Part shown: positions 18,806 through 28,700 of the stretch, piece after piece
How positions within the stretch are numbered: position 1 is the stretch's first letter
Layout: each line of letters starts with the position of its first letter
Source of the DNA: Geitlerinema sp. PCC 7407
GTDB taxonomy: Bacteria; Cyanobacteriota; Cyanobacteriia; PCC-7407
Reading direction: 5' to 3'
Length of the DNA stretch: 64,000 bases
Assembly: GCF_000317045.1 (NCBI RefSeq)
Contig: NC_019703.1
Coordinates: 732,501 to 796,500, forward strand
The notes under the pieces: model-generated
Seen by the model: only the letters and a program-made list of their open reading frames with translations
Told to the model about the DNA's origin: nothing
Databases searched by the model: none
Position numbers and translations under genes: made by a program

Positions 18806-19484
18806 CAGGAGTTTCAGAGATTTTGGTTTGGAGGGCTTGGCGAGCGAGACGGGTGATATAGAGCGTGACGCCCAGGGTGGCCAGGAATCCCACGATGCGC
18901 AGGGTCCACTCTAGGGCCGGATTGCCCGGAGTTTCGCCGCTGCCCAGGGTGGCCAAGCTGCCCGCCAGGGAGCCGAGATAGACGTACAAAAGGGTGCCGG
19001 GAATCATGCCGACGAATCCTAGACAGTAGTCCCGTAGGGAAACCTGGGTCAGGCCGAGGCTGTAGTTGAGCAAATTAAAGGGGAAAACCGGCGAAAGTCG
19101 GGTCAAAATAACGATTTTTAGTCCTTCGCGGCCGATGGCTTCGTCGATGGCGCGAAAGCGGGGATTTTGGGCGATTTTGCGGGCAACCCAGTCTCGGGCC
19201 AGATAGCGGCCCACCCAGAAGGCCGCGATCGCCCCCAGGGTCGCGCCCACCAAGACATACAGCGTGCCCGCCAGCAGCCCAAACACCACGCCCGCCCCCA
19301 GGGTCAGCACCGAACCGGGCAGAAACGCCACCGTCGCCACGATGTAGAGCCCGATAAAGGCGATCGCTCCCATCGGGCCAAGGCCGTCAATCCAGGCCAG
19401 GGCGTCCCGCAAGAGCCCGGAGAGGTCTGCCAGGGGCGAGAGTTGGGCGATCGCCGACATCCAGAGAAAACCGCTGTCCACCAT
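18798..19484 (-). CDS. TVP38/TMEM64 (DedA-superfamily) membrane protein
   Basis: The 228-residue polytopic protein has about five hydrophobic segments and the VTT-domain hallmarks FLPGSVLTLGAGVVFG, a GATLGAIAAFWVGRYLARDW stretch and LTRLSPVFPFNLLNYSLGLT. The family acts as a phospholipid scramblase/transporter in several systems. ATG 19484 (MVDSGFLWMSA) is used; the frame extends a further 88 codons but that stretch is low-complexity basic and overlaps the mtnD promoter region. It overlaps the downstream MerA-like gene. Confidence 0.85.
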   Translation of the reverse strand: MVDSGFLWMSAIAQLSPLADLSGLLRDALAWIDGLGPMGAIAFIGLYIVATVAFLPGSVLTLGAGVVFGLLAGTLYVLVGATLGAIAAFWVGRYLARDWVARKIAQNPRFRAIDEAIGREGLKIVILTRLSPVFPFNLLNYSLGLTQVSLRDYCLGFVGMIPGTLLYVYLGSLAGSLATLGSGETPGNPALEWTLRIVGFLATLGVTLYITRLARQALQTKISETPDA

Positions 19485-19716
19485 GGAGTTTTTCCTCAAT
19501 AACCGCGCAAGGTCTGGCCAGCAGCGGCTCAACAGCGCCCGTTCCTTCGCAGGATAGCAAGAGTCTGATCGGGTCAGCATCTCTCGGGCGCGGCCAGCCC
19601 TCGAGGGGCGATCGCCCAGGCCAATATTTCCCCCAACTCCCGCCTTCTGCCGCCTCGGACGACCCCGAAGCAAAAACGGTATACTAGACCGTCGGATTCT
19701 GTGGCAGAGGAAGACC

Positions 19717-20274
19717 ATGGCAATTCTGAGACTCGAAGACGGGACCACCTACACCGAGCTAGACGCGATCGCCCGCGAGCTAGCGCCGCTGAACGTCCAG
19801 CTCAACCACTGGCCCGTGAGCGATGATTCAAGGGCGCGATCGCTGCTGGCCCAATCAGCCCTGGACGCGGACGAGAAAGAGCAGGTCCTCCAGTCCCTAG
19901 ACCACTACTTCGAGCAGCTGCAAGCCTCCGATGGCTACCAGTCGCGAGATTTGATTGTCTTGAATCCCGACATTCCCAACCTCGATGAGATGTTGGCGAA
20001 ATTTATTCAGTGCCACACCCACGCAGACGACGAAGTGCGCTACATCGTCGATGGAGAAGGGGTTTTTGGATTTGTGCGCCCCGACGGCAGCCAGATCGCC
20101 CTCACCGTCCAGCCCGAGGAATTCATTAACGTCCCCGCCAATACCGAGCACTGGTTTCACCTCACCGCCAGCCGCCGCGTCAAGGCCGTGCGCTACTTCA
20201 CCACCACCGAGGGCTGGGTGCCCGTGTACACCGGCACCGAAGTCCGGCTGCGTCCCGAGCAGCTGGTGGCCTGA
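19717..20274 (+). CDS. mtnD: Acireductone dioxygenase
   Basis: This 185-residue cupin converts the acireductone of the methionine salvage pathway to 2-keto-4-methylthiobutyrate and formate (Fe form). The metal ligands are visible: H100, H102 and E106 in CHTHADDEVRYIVDGEG, and H145 in ANTEHWF. It heads a compact mtnD-mtnW-mtnX-mtnB block in the plus direction; its stop shares one base with the next start. Length and motifs are normal. Confidence 0.95.
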   Translation: MAILRLEDGTTYTELDAIARELAPLNVQLNHWPVSDDSRARSLLAQSALDADEKEQVLQSLDHYFEQLQASDGYQSRDLIVLNPDIPNLDEMLAKFIQCHTHADDEVRYIVDGEGVFGFVRPDGSQIALTVQPEEFINVPANTEHWFHLTASRRVKAVRYFTTTEGWVPVYTGTEVRLRPEQLVA

Positions 20275-21443
20275 TGGCGATCGAGGTTGACTACCGGTTT
20301 CCGGCGGGCATCGATGCCCACAAGCAGGGCCAAGTGATCGCCGTGGGCCAGACCGCAGGCTCCTGGGACGAGCAGCGCTTTGCCCAGCAGTCGGCATCCC
20401 TGCGATCGCACCTAGCCGAGGTGGCCGAGGTGCGCACCGACGCCCAGGGCAGCACCGTCACGGTCCGCTTCCCCGAGAGCAACGTCGAGGGCGACATCGG
20501 CAGCCTGCTGACCATGATTTTCGGCAAGTACTCCATGGCTGGCCCCGCCAAAGTGGTCGGCCTGCGGCTGCCCGAGACCTACGGGCAGCGAGCCAAGTTT
20601 GGCATCTCCGGCCTGCGATCGCGCCTGGGCGTGAGCGATCGCCCCTTGGTGATGGCGATTTTCAAGCCAGCCCTGGGTCTTTCGGCCAATGACCACGCCG
20701 TGATCCTGCGTCAGGTGGCCTACGCGGGCCTGGACGTGATCAAAGATGACGAAATCCTGGGCGACTTGGCCAGCGCGCCGACCCTGGAGCGCCTGGTGGC
20801 CTGCCGCCGCGCCCTGGACGCCGTGAAGGCAGACACGGGCCGCACGGTGCTCTATGCGGTGAATGTGACGGGCCGAGCCGATCGGCTGCTGGCGCGGGCG
20901 CGCCAGCTCGTGGAGGCAGGGGCCAATGCCCTGCTGCTAAATGTCTTGAGCTATGGCTTCTCGGTGCTGGAGGCGATCGCCGCTGATCCTGCGATCAATG
21001 TCCCCGTGTTTGCCCATCCGGCCTTCGCGGGGGCTCTGTGTGGCGCTCCGGACCACGGCCTGAGCTACCCGATCGTCCTGGGCACACTGATGGCCCACGC
21101 TGGAGCCGACGCCGTCCTGTATCCGGCCCACTACGGCAGCTTGCCCTTCGATGCCCAGGACGAGGCCAGCATTCGCGACGCCCTGCGCCAGCGCAACGTG
21201 TTTCCGGTGCCCTCGGCGGGCATCCATCCCGGCATCGTGCCGCGCGCCCTGGCGGACTACGGCCACGACGTGATCCTGAACGCGGGCACCGGCATCATGG
21301 ATCATCCCGCTGGCCCCGCCGCGGGGGTCGAGGCCTTTTTGCAGGCGCTGGCCCTGGCCAAACCCGGCGAGCCCTTTGACCGAGCGGCGATCGCCCCCCA
21401 GACGCCCTTGCACCAAGCCTTGGAAAAGTGGGGGTCCGCGTGA
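20274..21443 (+). CDS. mtnW: RuBisCO-like 2,3-diketo-5-methylthiopentyl-1-phosphate enolase
   Basis: The 389-residue product is a form IV RuBisCO-like protein. KP (K131) in FKPALGLS and K157-D-D159-E160 in GLDVIKDDE match the catalytic lysine and the carbamylated-lysine/metal site of RuBisCO. In Bacillus and Microcystis such proteins enolise DK-MTP-1-phosphate in methionine salvage. Sitting between mtnD and mtnX with 1- and 4-base overlaps makes this assignment strong, and CO2 fixation is not expected. The N-terminal domain is shorter than in photosynthetic RuBisCO. Confidence 0.94.
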   Translation: MAIEVDYRFPAGIDAHKQGQVIAVGQTAGSWDEQRFAQQSASLRSHLAEVAEVRTDAQGSTVTVRFPESNVEGDIGSLLTMIFGKYSMAGPAKVVGLRLPETYGQRAKFGISGLRSRLGVSDRPLVMAIFKPALGLSANDHAVILRQVAYAGLDVIKDDEILGDLASAPTLERLVACRRALDAVKADTGRTVLYAVNVTGRADRLLARARQLVEAGANALLLNVLSYGFSVLEAIAADPAINVPVFAHPAFAGALCGAPDHGLSYPIVLGTLMAHAGADAVLYPAHYGSLPFDAQDEASIRDALRQRNVFPVPSAGIHPGIVPRALADYGHDVILNAGTGIMDHPAGPAAGVEAFLQALALAKPGEPFDRAAIAPQTPLHQALEKWGSA

Positions 21444-22081
21444 AACGAATCGTGTTCTGTGACTTCGACGGCACCATTACCGCCGAGGAAACCTTTGTGG
21501 CCATGCTCAAGGAATTTACGCCGGAGCTGGCCGCCCGCCTGATGCCGGAGATGTACGCTCTGCGCCTGACCCTGCGCGAGGGGGTGCGCCAGATGCTGGA
21601 GTCGATTCCGGCGGAGCAGTATCCGGCGATTTTGGCCTTTGCCCGCACCAAGGCGCTGCGGGCCGGGTTCGCAGACTTTCTGGATCTGCTGGAGGCCCAG
21701 GGGGTGCCCCTGGTGGTGATTTCCGGCGGTCTTCAGGGCATGGTGGAGACGGTCCTCGAGCCCTACCGGCACCGGATTCACGCCATTCACGCGGTGGAGG
21801 TGGGCACGGAGGGCGAATATTTGAGCGTGCGATCGCCCGCCGAAGGCGAGACCGAGCTGGTGGACAAAGTGGCCATCCTGGAACGCTACGGCGCTGACGA
21901 AGCGATCGCCGTGGGTGACTCGGTGACGGACTTAAACATGGCCCTCCACGCCCCGGTTGTTTTCGCCCGCGATCGCCTGGCCCAGTACCTGAGCGATCGC
22001 CAAAAGCCCTATTTCCCTTGGGAAACCTTCCACGATATTCGGGACACCCTCCAGCAGCGCTGGACCACCCCCGTCGCCTAG
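21440..22081 (+). CDS. mtnX: 2-hydroxy-3-keto-5-methylthiopentenyl-1-phosphate phosphatase
   Basis: The 213-residue HAD phosphatase has motif I FCDFDGTIT, a SGG motif II region (VISGGLQGMVETVL), and motif IV VGDSVTDLNMA. It is the MtnX partner of MtnW, producing the acireductone used by MtnD. The GTG at 21440 overlaps the mtnW stop as GTGA and is preferred over the GTG at 21428. Several neighbouring families share the fold, so context decides the call. Confidence 0.92.
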   Translation: MKRIVFCDFDGTITAEETFVAMLKEFTPELAARLMPEMYALRLTLREGVRQMLESIPAEQYPAILAFARTKALRAGFADFLDLLEAQGVPLVVISGGLQGMVETVLEPYRHRIHAIHAVEVGTEGEYLSVRSPAEGETELVDKVAILERYGADEAIAVGDSVTDLNMALHAPVVFARDRLAQYLSDRQKPYFPWETFHDIRDTLQQRWTTPVA

Positions 22082-22157
22082 CGCCCAATCTTTTCTATCC
22101 TTTTGGGGCGGCTCGAGGGCTGGCCCCAGCGTTTTTTGGACCTTCTTTTTCGCCGCT

Positions 22158-22784
22158 ATGAGTGCAGATCCTCGTTCGATTTTGGTTGCTGACGCCCGCC
22201 GCTTCTATGAGCAGGGCTGGATGGTCGGCACCGCTGGCAACCTCTCGGCACGCCAGCCCGACGGCAGTTTTTGGATCACGGCCAGCGGCCGCGACAAAGG
22301 GCAGCTCAGCACCGAGGACTTCATCCGCATCGCCCCCGACGGGTCCGTGGCCGAGCAGCCCCACCCGACGGCGCGCCCCTCCAACGAAACCTGCATTCAC
22401 GAGGCCATCTACCAGCTATTTCCCGAAGCCCAGGCCTGCTACCACGTGCATTCGGTGCCCGCCAATCTGGTCTCCCGCCTGACCACGGGCGATCGCATTG
22501 CCCTGCCGCCCCTGGAGATGATCAAGGGCCTGGGCATCTGGGAGGAAAACCCCACCGTGCACCTGCCCATCCTTGCTAACCATCTTCAGGTGCCCCGTAT
22601 TGCCGCCGAAATCCGCGATCGCTTTTCCCAGGAGGCGCCCGAGGTCCCGGCGCTGCTGATCCGCGATCACGGCATCACCATCTGGGCACCGGCGATCGCC
22701 GCCGCGCGCCACTACGTCGAGGTGATGGAATACATTTTTCGGTTCCAGGTGGCCGCCCAGCAAACTCCTGGCCTCGTCTGGTGA
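22158..22784 (+). CDS. mtnB: Methylthioribulose-1-phosphate dehydratase
   Basis: This 208-residue class II aldolase/adducin-fold enzyme dehydrates MTRu-1-P to DK-MTP-1-P. The features are GTAGNLSAR, ITASGRDKG, the SNET phosphate-binding segment, zinc histidines in YHVHSVPANL and the third His in RDHGITIW. It lies 76 bases after mtnX. A GC-rich stretch with a T6 run (near 22119-22136) before it could be a weak attenuator. The earlier steps (mtnN/mtnP, mtnK, mtnA) are not in this window. Confidence 0.93.
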   Translation: MSADPRSILVADARRFYEQGWMVGTAGNLSARQPDGSFWITASGRDKGQLSTEDFIRIAPDGSVAEQPHPTARPSNETCIHEAIYQLFPEAQACYHVHSVPANLVSRLTTGDRIALPPLEMIKGLGIWEENPTVHLPILANHLQVPRIAAEIRDRFSQEAPEVPALLIRDHGITIWAPAIAAARHYVEVMEYIFRFQVAAQQTPGLVW

Positions 22785-22881
22785 CCCTGGCTGAACTCGC
22801 CGAAGTTCGCTGATCCCCGAGGACAGCGCGGCCCGCAGCGGCAATAATTGGAGTCGTCGACTCCTCTCGCCAAATATTCCT

Positions 22882-23400
22882 GTGACGATCCCAGACAACT
22901 ACACGCCCCAAGAGTGGGATAAATTGAGCGACGCGCCGCTATATGTCGGGGGCGCGGTCATGGTCGCCGCCAGAAGCGGCTTCTTTGGCACTCTGCGCGA
23001 AGGCTTCTCGATGGTGTGCTCCCCCGGCGATCTGGCCAAGCAGTTTCCCCACAACGCCCTGATCCAGGGCGTGGTCAAGGAGGCCGCCCCCGAAGACCCC
23101 AGCGCGACTAGTTTCGCGAGCGATCGCGATCCCCAGCCCGAAGTCATCCAGGCAGAGGCCCTCGCCTGCTGCCGCACCGTCGCCGATATCCTGGCGCGCA
23201 AAGCCAGCCCCACCGAGGCCAACGAGTACCGGACCTGGCTGCTCCAGATCGGCTGGCGGGTTGCCAACGCGGCTCGCGAAGGCGGTCGGTTTGGGCTGGG
23301 GGGCCAGCGGGTCAGCGAGGCTGAGCTGGCCATTTTGCGCGACATTGCCGAGGCCCTCGGGCTGCCCCGGAGCGTTGTGGAGACTCTGGGACAGCCCTAG
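22882..23400 (+). CDS. Conserved soluble protein of unknown function
   Basis: A 172-residue product starting at GTG 22882 (MTIPDNYTPQEWDKLSDAPL). The fold looks all-helical: GGAVMVAARSGFFGTLREGFSM, a central EALACCRTVADILARKAS helix, and a C-terminal EAELAILRDIAEALGLP helix. The pattern resembles small cyanobacterial/TerB-like helical proteins, but I cannot assign it to a family with confidence. It is 97 bases after mtnB on the same strand and could be co-transcribed. Only nine bases separate its stop from the convergent pcyA stop. Confidence 0.75.
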   Translation: MTIPDNYTPQEWDKLSDAPLYVGGAVMVAARSGFFGTLREGFSMVCSPGDLAKQFPHNALIQGVVKEAAPEDPSATSFASDRDPQPEVIQAEALACCRTVADILARKASPTEANEYRTWLLQIGWRVANAAREGGRFGLGGQRVSEAELAILRDIAEALGLPRSVVETLGQP

Positions 23401-23409
23401 AAGCGCTGC

Positions 23410-24150
23410 CTAGTCGGCGAGGTCAAAGAGCACCGTCGTCATGTAGCGCTCGGCCCAGGCATCCCCAAAGGCTTTTTCGAGGACGCGGCGGGTTTTGTCG
23501 TTTTGCTGCTGCTGGGTGCAGTAGCGGCGCTGCCCTGCCAGGATTTCGGCGCGGGCCTCGGGGTCCGTCACCGGGGACTGGGCGATCGCCTGCTGACAGT
23601 GAATGTCCAAAAAAGCCTCGATGCGATCGAGGAAGACCGCTCCTTCCTCATCGCTGGCGGGCCGAATAAAGGTGCAGAACTCCGAGAAGATGCTGCCCCA
23701 CTCTGGCAACTCTCGAGGCTGAGCAAAATTCGGGGTGGGCAGCGCGGCCAGGGCGCTCTGGTAGCCCGGCGGCAGCGACGAATCGGCGCTCACCGGCGAC
23801 AAATCGGCGATCGCGGCGCTGATTTGGCCACGGCCCCCGACCAAGTCGGTGCCAAACATCGGCAAGGCGTACTCCGGCCGAGGAAACATCACGCAGTGCA
23901 GGATGTCCAAAGAGTTGCCCACCCGCGCCAGCTCTAGGTGCATCTTGCGGAACTGGGGGGTTTGGTAACAGCGATTTTCGATCACCAGGCGCTCGCCTTC
24001 GAGGCGGCCTTCGACATAGCCCAGGTCCTCTGGCAATGCGTAGGGCGACAGGTCCAGATGACGCTGCCAAACGGCCTCAATGCGATCGGCCAATTGATGA
24101 ATCAGGGGGTGCTGCTGCTCTCGAAGAGAGGGTTGCAGGGTTTGCGACAT
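23410..24150 (-). CDS. pcyA: Phycocyanobilin:ferredoxin oxidoreductase
   Basis: The 246-residue enzyme reduces biliverdin IXalpha to phycocyanobilin with four electrons from ferredoxin, supplying the phycobilisome and phytochrome chromophore. The ferredoxin-dependent bilin reductase core is visible: FRKMHLELA (catalytic Glu), the [20 protein letters not shown] block with its conserved His, and the TDLVGG aspartate that protonates the bilin. ATG 24150 ([12 protein letters not shown]) is chosen over a non-ATG start four codons earlier. Length is normal. Confidence 0.96.
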   Translation of the reverse strand: MSQTLQPSLREQQHPLIHQLADRIEAVWQRHLDLSPYALPEDLGYVEGRLEGERLVIENRCYQTPQFRKMHLELARVGNSLDILHCVMFPRPEYALPMFGTDLVGGRGQISAAIADLSPVSADSSLPPGYQSALAALPTPNFAQPRELPEWGSIFSEFCTFIRPASDEEGAVFLDRIEAFLDIHCQQAIAQSPVTDPEARAEILAGQRRYCTQQQQNDKTRRVLEKAFGDAWAERYMTTVLFDLAD

Positions 24151-24324
24151 GCTCCCAACCAACGCGACGTGTCCAGCTTGACATAATCACCGGACCGAAT
24201 CCACGGTGATTCTTGACGCGTCGCTGAATTCTGCTACCCAGGGAGCCTGACAAAGCTTTGAGCAGCGCCGCCGCTTTTGGGCCTGATCTGTGGCTTACCG
24301 ATTGCGTCTGCAACGCTGGCGGGC

Positions 24325-25695
24325 CTACTCGACGCTCAGGGGCAGGCTGGCTTTGGGACTGGGGCCGGGGTCGATGGGGAGGGCGACGGTGACCGTGGTG
24401 CCCTGGTCGGTCTGGCTGTCGATGTGGATCTGGCCGTGGTGGTTTTCGACGATGGCCTGGGCGATCGCCAGGCCCAGGCCCGAGCCGCTTTGCCGGTCGT
24501 CGTGGGTGCGGGCCGGGTCGACCCGATAAAAGCGATTGAAAATGTGGGGCAGGGCGCTGGCCGGAATGCCGATCCCGGTGTCTTTGACCTGGATCTGGAG
24601 GGTGGCGGGGTGACTGGGGCGCGATCGCCGCTCTAGGAGCACCTGCACTTGGCCGCGGGTGGGCGTGTACTGCACGGCGTTGCCGATCAGGTTGGTCATC
24701 AGGCGGGCGAGCTGGTCGCGATCGCCCTGGAGCAAAAAGCAGGTGTCGAGCCAGTCAGCACTGCCATTGGGAAGATCGGGGCTGGGTTCTGCTTCGAGGA
24801 GATCGAGGCTGAGGGCGATCGCCTTTTCATCTGCGATCGCCTGCTGCTCCTCCACCACCTCCATCAGCAGCTCGTCCAGGTAGACGGGGCTCCAGCGGGG
24901 CTGCACCATGCCGCTGTCCTGGCGGGCCAAAAAGAGCAAATCGTCCACCAGACGGCCCAGGCGGCGCGTCAGGCGCTCGACCACCTTGAGCTGCTGGCGC
25001 TGGGCGGGGTCCCAGTCCGGATCGGCCAAGGCCACCTGGACATTGGTCTGGATCATGGCAATGGGGTTGCGCATCTCGTGGGAGGCGTCGGCGGTGAACT
25101 GCTTTAGGCGCTGGTAGGACTCGCGCACCGGGGCGATCGCCAGCCCCGACAAAAACCAGCCGATCCCGCCCACCGACGCCACCGTCAAGCCCATGCCCAG
25201 GGTCAGGTCGAGGATCAGCTGGCGCGTGGGCTTGGTCACCTCAAACCACGGATGGCTCACCCGCAGATAGCCCAGCACCTGACGGCCAAACTGGATCCGC
25301 TGGGTGACCTGGCGCAGCAGGTGGTCGTCGCCCAGATGGACCGTTTCGCCATTGGCGTTGAGGTGCATGGGCACCGTCAGCGTCTCGGCAAAGGTCGACC
25401 ACAGCAGCTCCCCCGTGGGGCTAAACCATTCCAGATCGATGTGGTCGTCGTCGAGGGTGTTGGCGTTGTTGCGAAAGCTGGCCTCCACGTTGACTTGTAG
25501 CTGAGTGCCGCTGCCCGTGGGCTCGATGACCAGCGATCGCTGCACCACCTCCACCACGTGGCTCAGGGTGTCGTCGATGCGCTCGATCAGCGTCGTGCGC
25601 ACGTACAAGTAGAAACCGCTGCCAAACAGCAGCAGCAGCACGGCCGTGACGGTGGTGTACCACAGCGCCAAACGCCGACGGGTCGCCTGAAACAT
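24325..25695 (-). CDS. Orphan sensor histidine kinase
   Basis: The 456-residue membrane kinase has TM1 (about 12-32), a ~130-residue extracytoplasmic region, TM2 (about 160-185), and a HisKA domain with DASHEMRNPIAMIQTN (phospho-acceptor H206). The catalytic domain shows an N box (NLIGNAVQYTP), G1 DTGIGIP, F box HIFNRFYRVD and G2 GSGLGLAI. It resembles the RppB/ManS-type kinases of cyanobacteria, but the ligand is unknown. No response regulator is adjacent. It lies 32 bases downstream of the giant GH15-like gene, so the two may be co-transcribed. Start ATG 25695. Confidence 0.9.
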   Translation of the reverse strand: MFQATRRRLALWYTTVTAVLLLLFGSGFYLYVRTTLIERIDDTLSHVVEVVQRSLVIEPTGSGTQLQVNVEASFRNNANTLDDDHIDLEWFSPTGELLWSTFAETLTVPMHLNANGETVHLGDDHLLRQVTQRIQFGRQVLGYLRVSHPWFEVTKPTRQLILDLTLGMGLTVASVGGIGWFLSGLAIAPVRESYQRLKQFTADASHEMRNPIAMIQTNVQVALADPDWDPAQRQQLKVVERLTRRLGRLVDDLLFLARQDSGMVQPRWSPVYLDELLMEVVEEQQAIADEKAIALSLDLLEAEPSPDLPNGSADWLDTCFLLQGDRDQLARLMTNLIGNAVQYTPTRGQVQVLLERRSRPSHPATLQIQVKDTGIGIPASALPHIFNRFYRVDPARTHDDRQSGSGLGLAIAQAIVENHHGQIHIDSQTDQGTTVTVALPIDPGPSPKASLPLSVE

Positions 25696-25727
25696 TGCCA
25701 ACCAAGCCCAAAACGCCTCAGCCGAAC

Positions 25728-28700
25728 CTAGCGGGCGATCGCCTCCTCCGTGACCACACTGGTCGAACCCTGCTGGCTAAGGAACTGCATCGCCTTGGCA
25801 ATGAAGCCCGCACAGCGGTAGGGCGAGGTGCGATAAAACGTCTGCCAAGCCGCGGCCTTATGCTGATCGTAGTGGTTCTCGTGCTCCGGATGGTCCGCCA
25901 ACCAGGCCAAGCGCACCGCGTGGCCGATCAGCACATCCAGCACGATGTAGTCTTCTACGCGCAGCGTCGGGTTGTGCTCCAAGATCGCCGACAGCTCCAT
26001 CAGCGCCTCGACGTTCACCTGGCGGTACTCCGGAGCCGTGATCTTGTTGAGCAGGTGCTCCACCCGCAGCGCGAAGTTTTTCTCGCCGGGGGTCATCTCC
26101 GACAGGACGATGTGGCTTTCCAGGCGATTGCGCCGCTCGAGCTTGTCGCCGATCACCAGACCCCGACAGTGGCGCAGCACTCGCCACACCCCCGGATAAA
26201 AGTCCTTGGGCACGCGGTTGAGGGCGCCGTCGAGGTGACGGCGCTGGGCCCAGCCTTCGGTGGGGGTGGCGGGCTCCTGGTCATCGGGCAGGACCGCCCA
26301 GTCAATGGACTGCCCCGCTTGGCTGACGTGGAGAGACTCCTGCTGACGCAGGGTCTGGTTCATGGTTTCGTAGCCCGCCAGCACCCGCCGCAGATGGGTC
26401 TTGACCTCAAAGGGGCTCAGCTCCACCAGCTGCTCGTAGGCTTCGTCCTGGGTGAGCTGGCGATCGCGCGCCAGCTCCGCCACGATCAGCAACACCAAGT
26501 AGCCCACCCGCAGGGTCAAAAAGCCCTTGAACAGGTCGGGTTCTGCCTTGATCAGCACGCCCAGATAGGTCAAGATCTCCTGGGCCAAAACGCGATCGCG
26601 GATGTCCTCGCCGCAAAATTCCTCGATCTTCGCCAAAATCTCCGTGTTGGACATGGGCTTGGTGATCAGGGACGCCTCGCTGTAGGACTTGCCCACGGCG
26701 ATCTGCTTTTGGCGCACCAAAATATCCGTCACCGTATCCGACAGGCTGATGTCCAGCTTTCCGACCAGGCCAGCGGTCCGCCGCACCACCCCCCACAGGC
26801 GCTGTTTGCTGGCGCGGCTGTAGACCTCTTCGAGCAGGTCGGCGACGGTCACCACCTTGTCGGGGCCGCCGAGCCCCGTCTCAAAGCTCAGCCCCTTGAG
26901 GCGGGCCAGGGTTTGCAGCAGCTCCGTCTGCTCGTACAGATTCACCGACTGGCGCAGGTTGTCGATCAGCAGGGTCGGGTTCGTCTCACACTCGAGGGAA
27001 AATTCCTGGGTGTAGCTCAGGACGCCCGTTTTGGACGGATCAAAGCTCAGGTAGTAGTGGCGCGGCTGGGCGTTTTGGAGGGAGGTCTGGCTGAACTGGA
27101 AATCATGGAGAAAGTCGATCCGCTCGGAGCCAGCGGTCAGCAGCAGTTGGTTGAGGGGGGCGAGCAGCACCTCGACGCCGTTGCAGTGGCCATTTTGCAA
27201 GTCCTGCATCAGCTCCAGCAGCGCGGCTTGGGCCGTTTCGAGCATGGTGTGGGTGAGCATCAGCACCATGGTGGGCCGTCCGTTGCGCTGCCAGTGGCGC
27301 TGGATGTAGGCCAGCTCGCTGCGGATCTGGGCCACCAAGAAGTGGTAGTCCAGGGTGAGATAAAACTGGGCCTGGTCCAAGAAGGCGGGCAAGAAGACGA
27401 GGGTGTTGCCCTGGATGCGAAAGACCTTGGAGGTGGTCAGGCTGCGCAGGCGGCGAATGGGCCGACCGCTGAGGTTGATTTTGTCGTTGCGGCCGACGTG
27501 GGCATAGGCGTGGGCCAGCTCTTCGGCCCGCCGCACCTGGATGGGCTCGACTTCTTGGGGGGTCTGGGTGGCGATGCCGTAGTCGGCGAGTTTCTCTTGT
27601 AGCTCGCTGTCTTCGGCCAGGAGGGCCACCTGGACGATGGGATGACGCTGGCGACCGGGGTGCAGGTGCCGCCCTAGGGGGTCAATGTCGCCGATGGCGA
27701 TCAGGCCTTCTTCGAGCAGGTCGCCCAGCCAGTAGAGGCTCTGGGCCCAGACGAGGGGGATGTTGTCGTTGGGGAGGCGGGTTTGGCTGTGGGGCGATCG
27801 CCGTTCTGCCTCCACGCGGTCGGCGGGCACGTAGTACAGCTCGGGCAGGAGCTGGATGCCATTTTGCTCGACGCACAGCCCCTCTAGGCGCTGCTTGTAG
27901 TCGGCAGCCAGAGCGCGATCGCCCCGAAACAGCGCATCGAGCCGCAAATAGGTAAAAAAGAGCGGCCATTCACACTCGATGTGCTCAAACTGCCGCAGCT
28001 CCTCCGGCTCGTAGTGCAGGCGGCTCGTGTCCTCCAGGACCGTCTGGTGGCCGTCCCGCAAGAAGCGCTTGCAGCCGTAGCGGCCCGCCAGCTTATCGAG
28101 AATCTTGGTGCGGGTGCGCTCGATCAGCGCCTCATCCTCGATGGCAAAGGCCGGGAAGCTGATCACGCTCAGCAGGGCCGCATCCACTTCCTTGGAGCTG
28201 GACTCCCGGGGCAGCAGGGACCCGAGGGTAATCCGGGCGCGGGCGATCTCATCGCCCAGTACGTGGATCACCGAGGGCTGACTGCCCAGCACCCCAAACA
28301 GGTTCAGGCCGTCGATCGCTTCCAGCGCTGCCTTGGCGATGCCCACCGAGCTGGCATTCAGCTCCGCGTTGCCGTGATTGATCTTGTTGCCGCGCTCCCA
28401 GATCCCGTAGTCCGGGGTGCGGTAGGCCCGACCGATGTAGTAGACCAGGTTTTGCACAAAGTTCACTTCGTCGATGGTGTAGACGATGTGCAGCCCCGAA
28501 GCGGTCATCTGGGCCAGCATCAGCAAAAAGAGCGACGTCGCGTCTAGCTGAAGGTGGCCCCACTCGTCGTCTCCGACGACCGGTTCGCCGGTGTGGGTGT
28601 TGTACTTGGCGTGGAGGGCGTCGTCTAGGGCTTGGGTTTCTTTGAAGCGCTCGACTTTGGGGGCCTGCCGCATCATGGCGTAGAGCAGGCCCCGCATCAG

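Noticed and set aside
20274-21443. Photosynthetic RuBisCO large subunit
   Set aside because: N-terminal length, neighbours mtnD/mtnX and form IV-type sequence point to MtnW.
25695-27602. 635-codon plus-strand frame opposite the GH15-like gene
   Set aside because: It is antisense to a conserved protein, has skewed Gln/His/Val/Leu composition and no domain.
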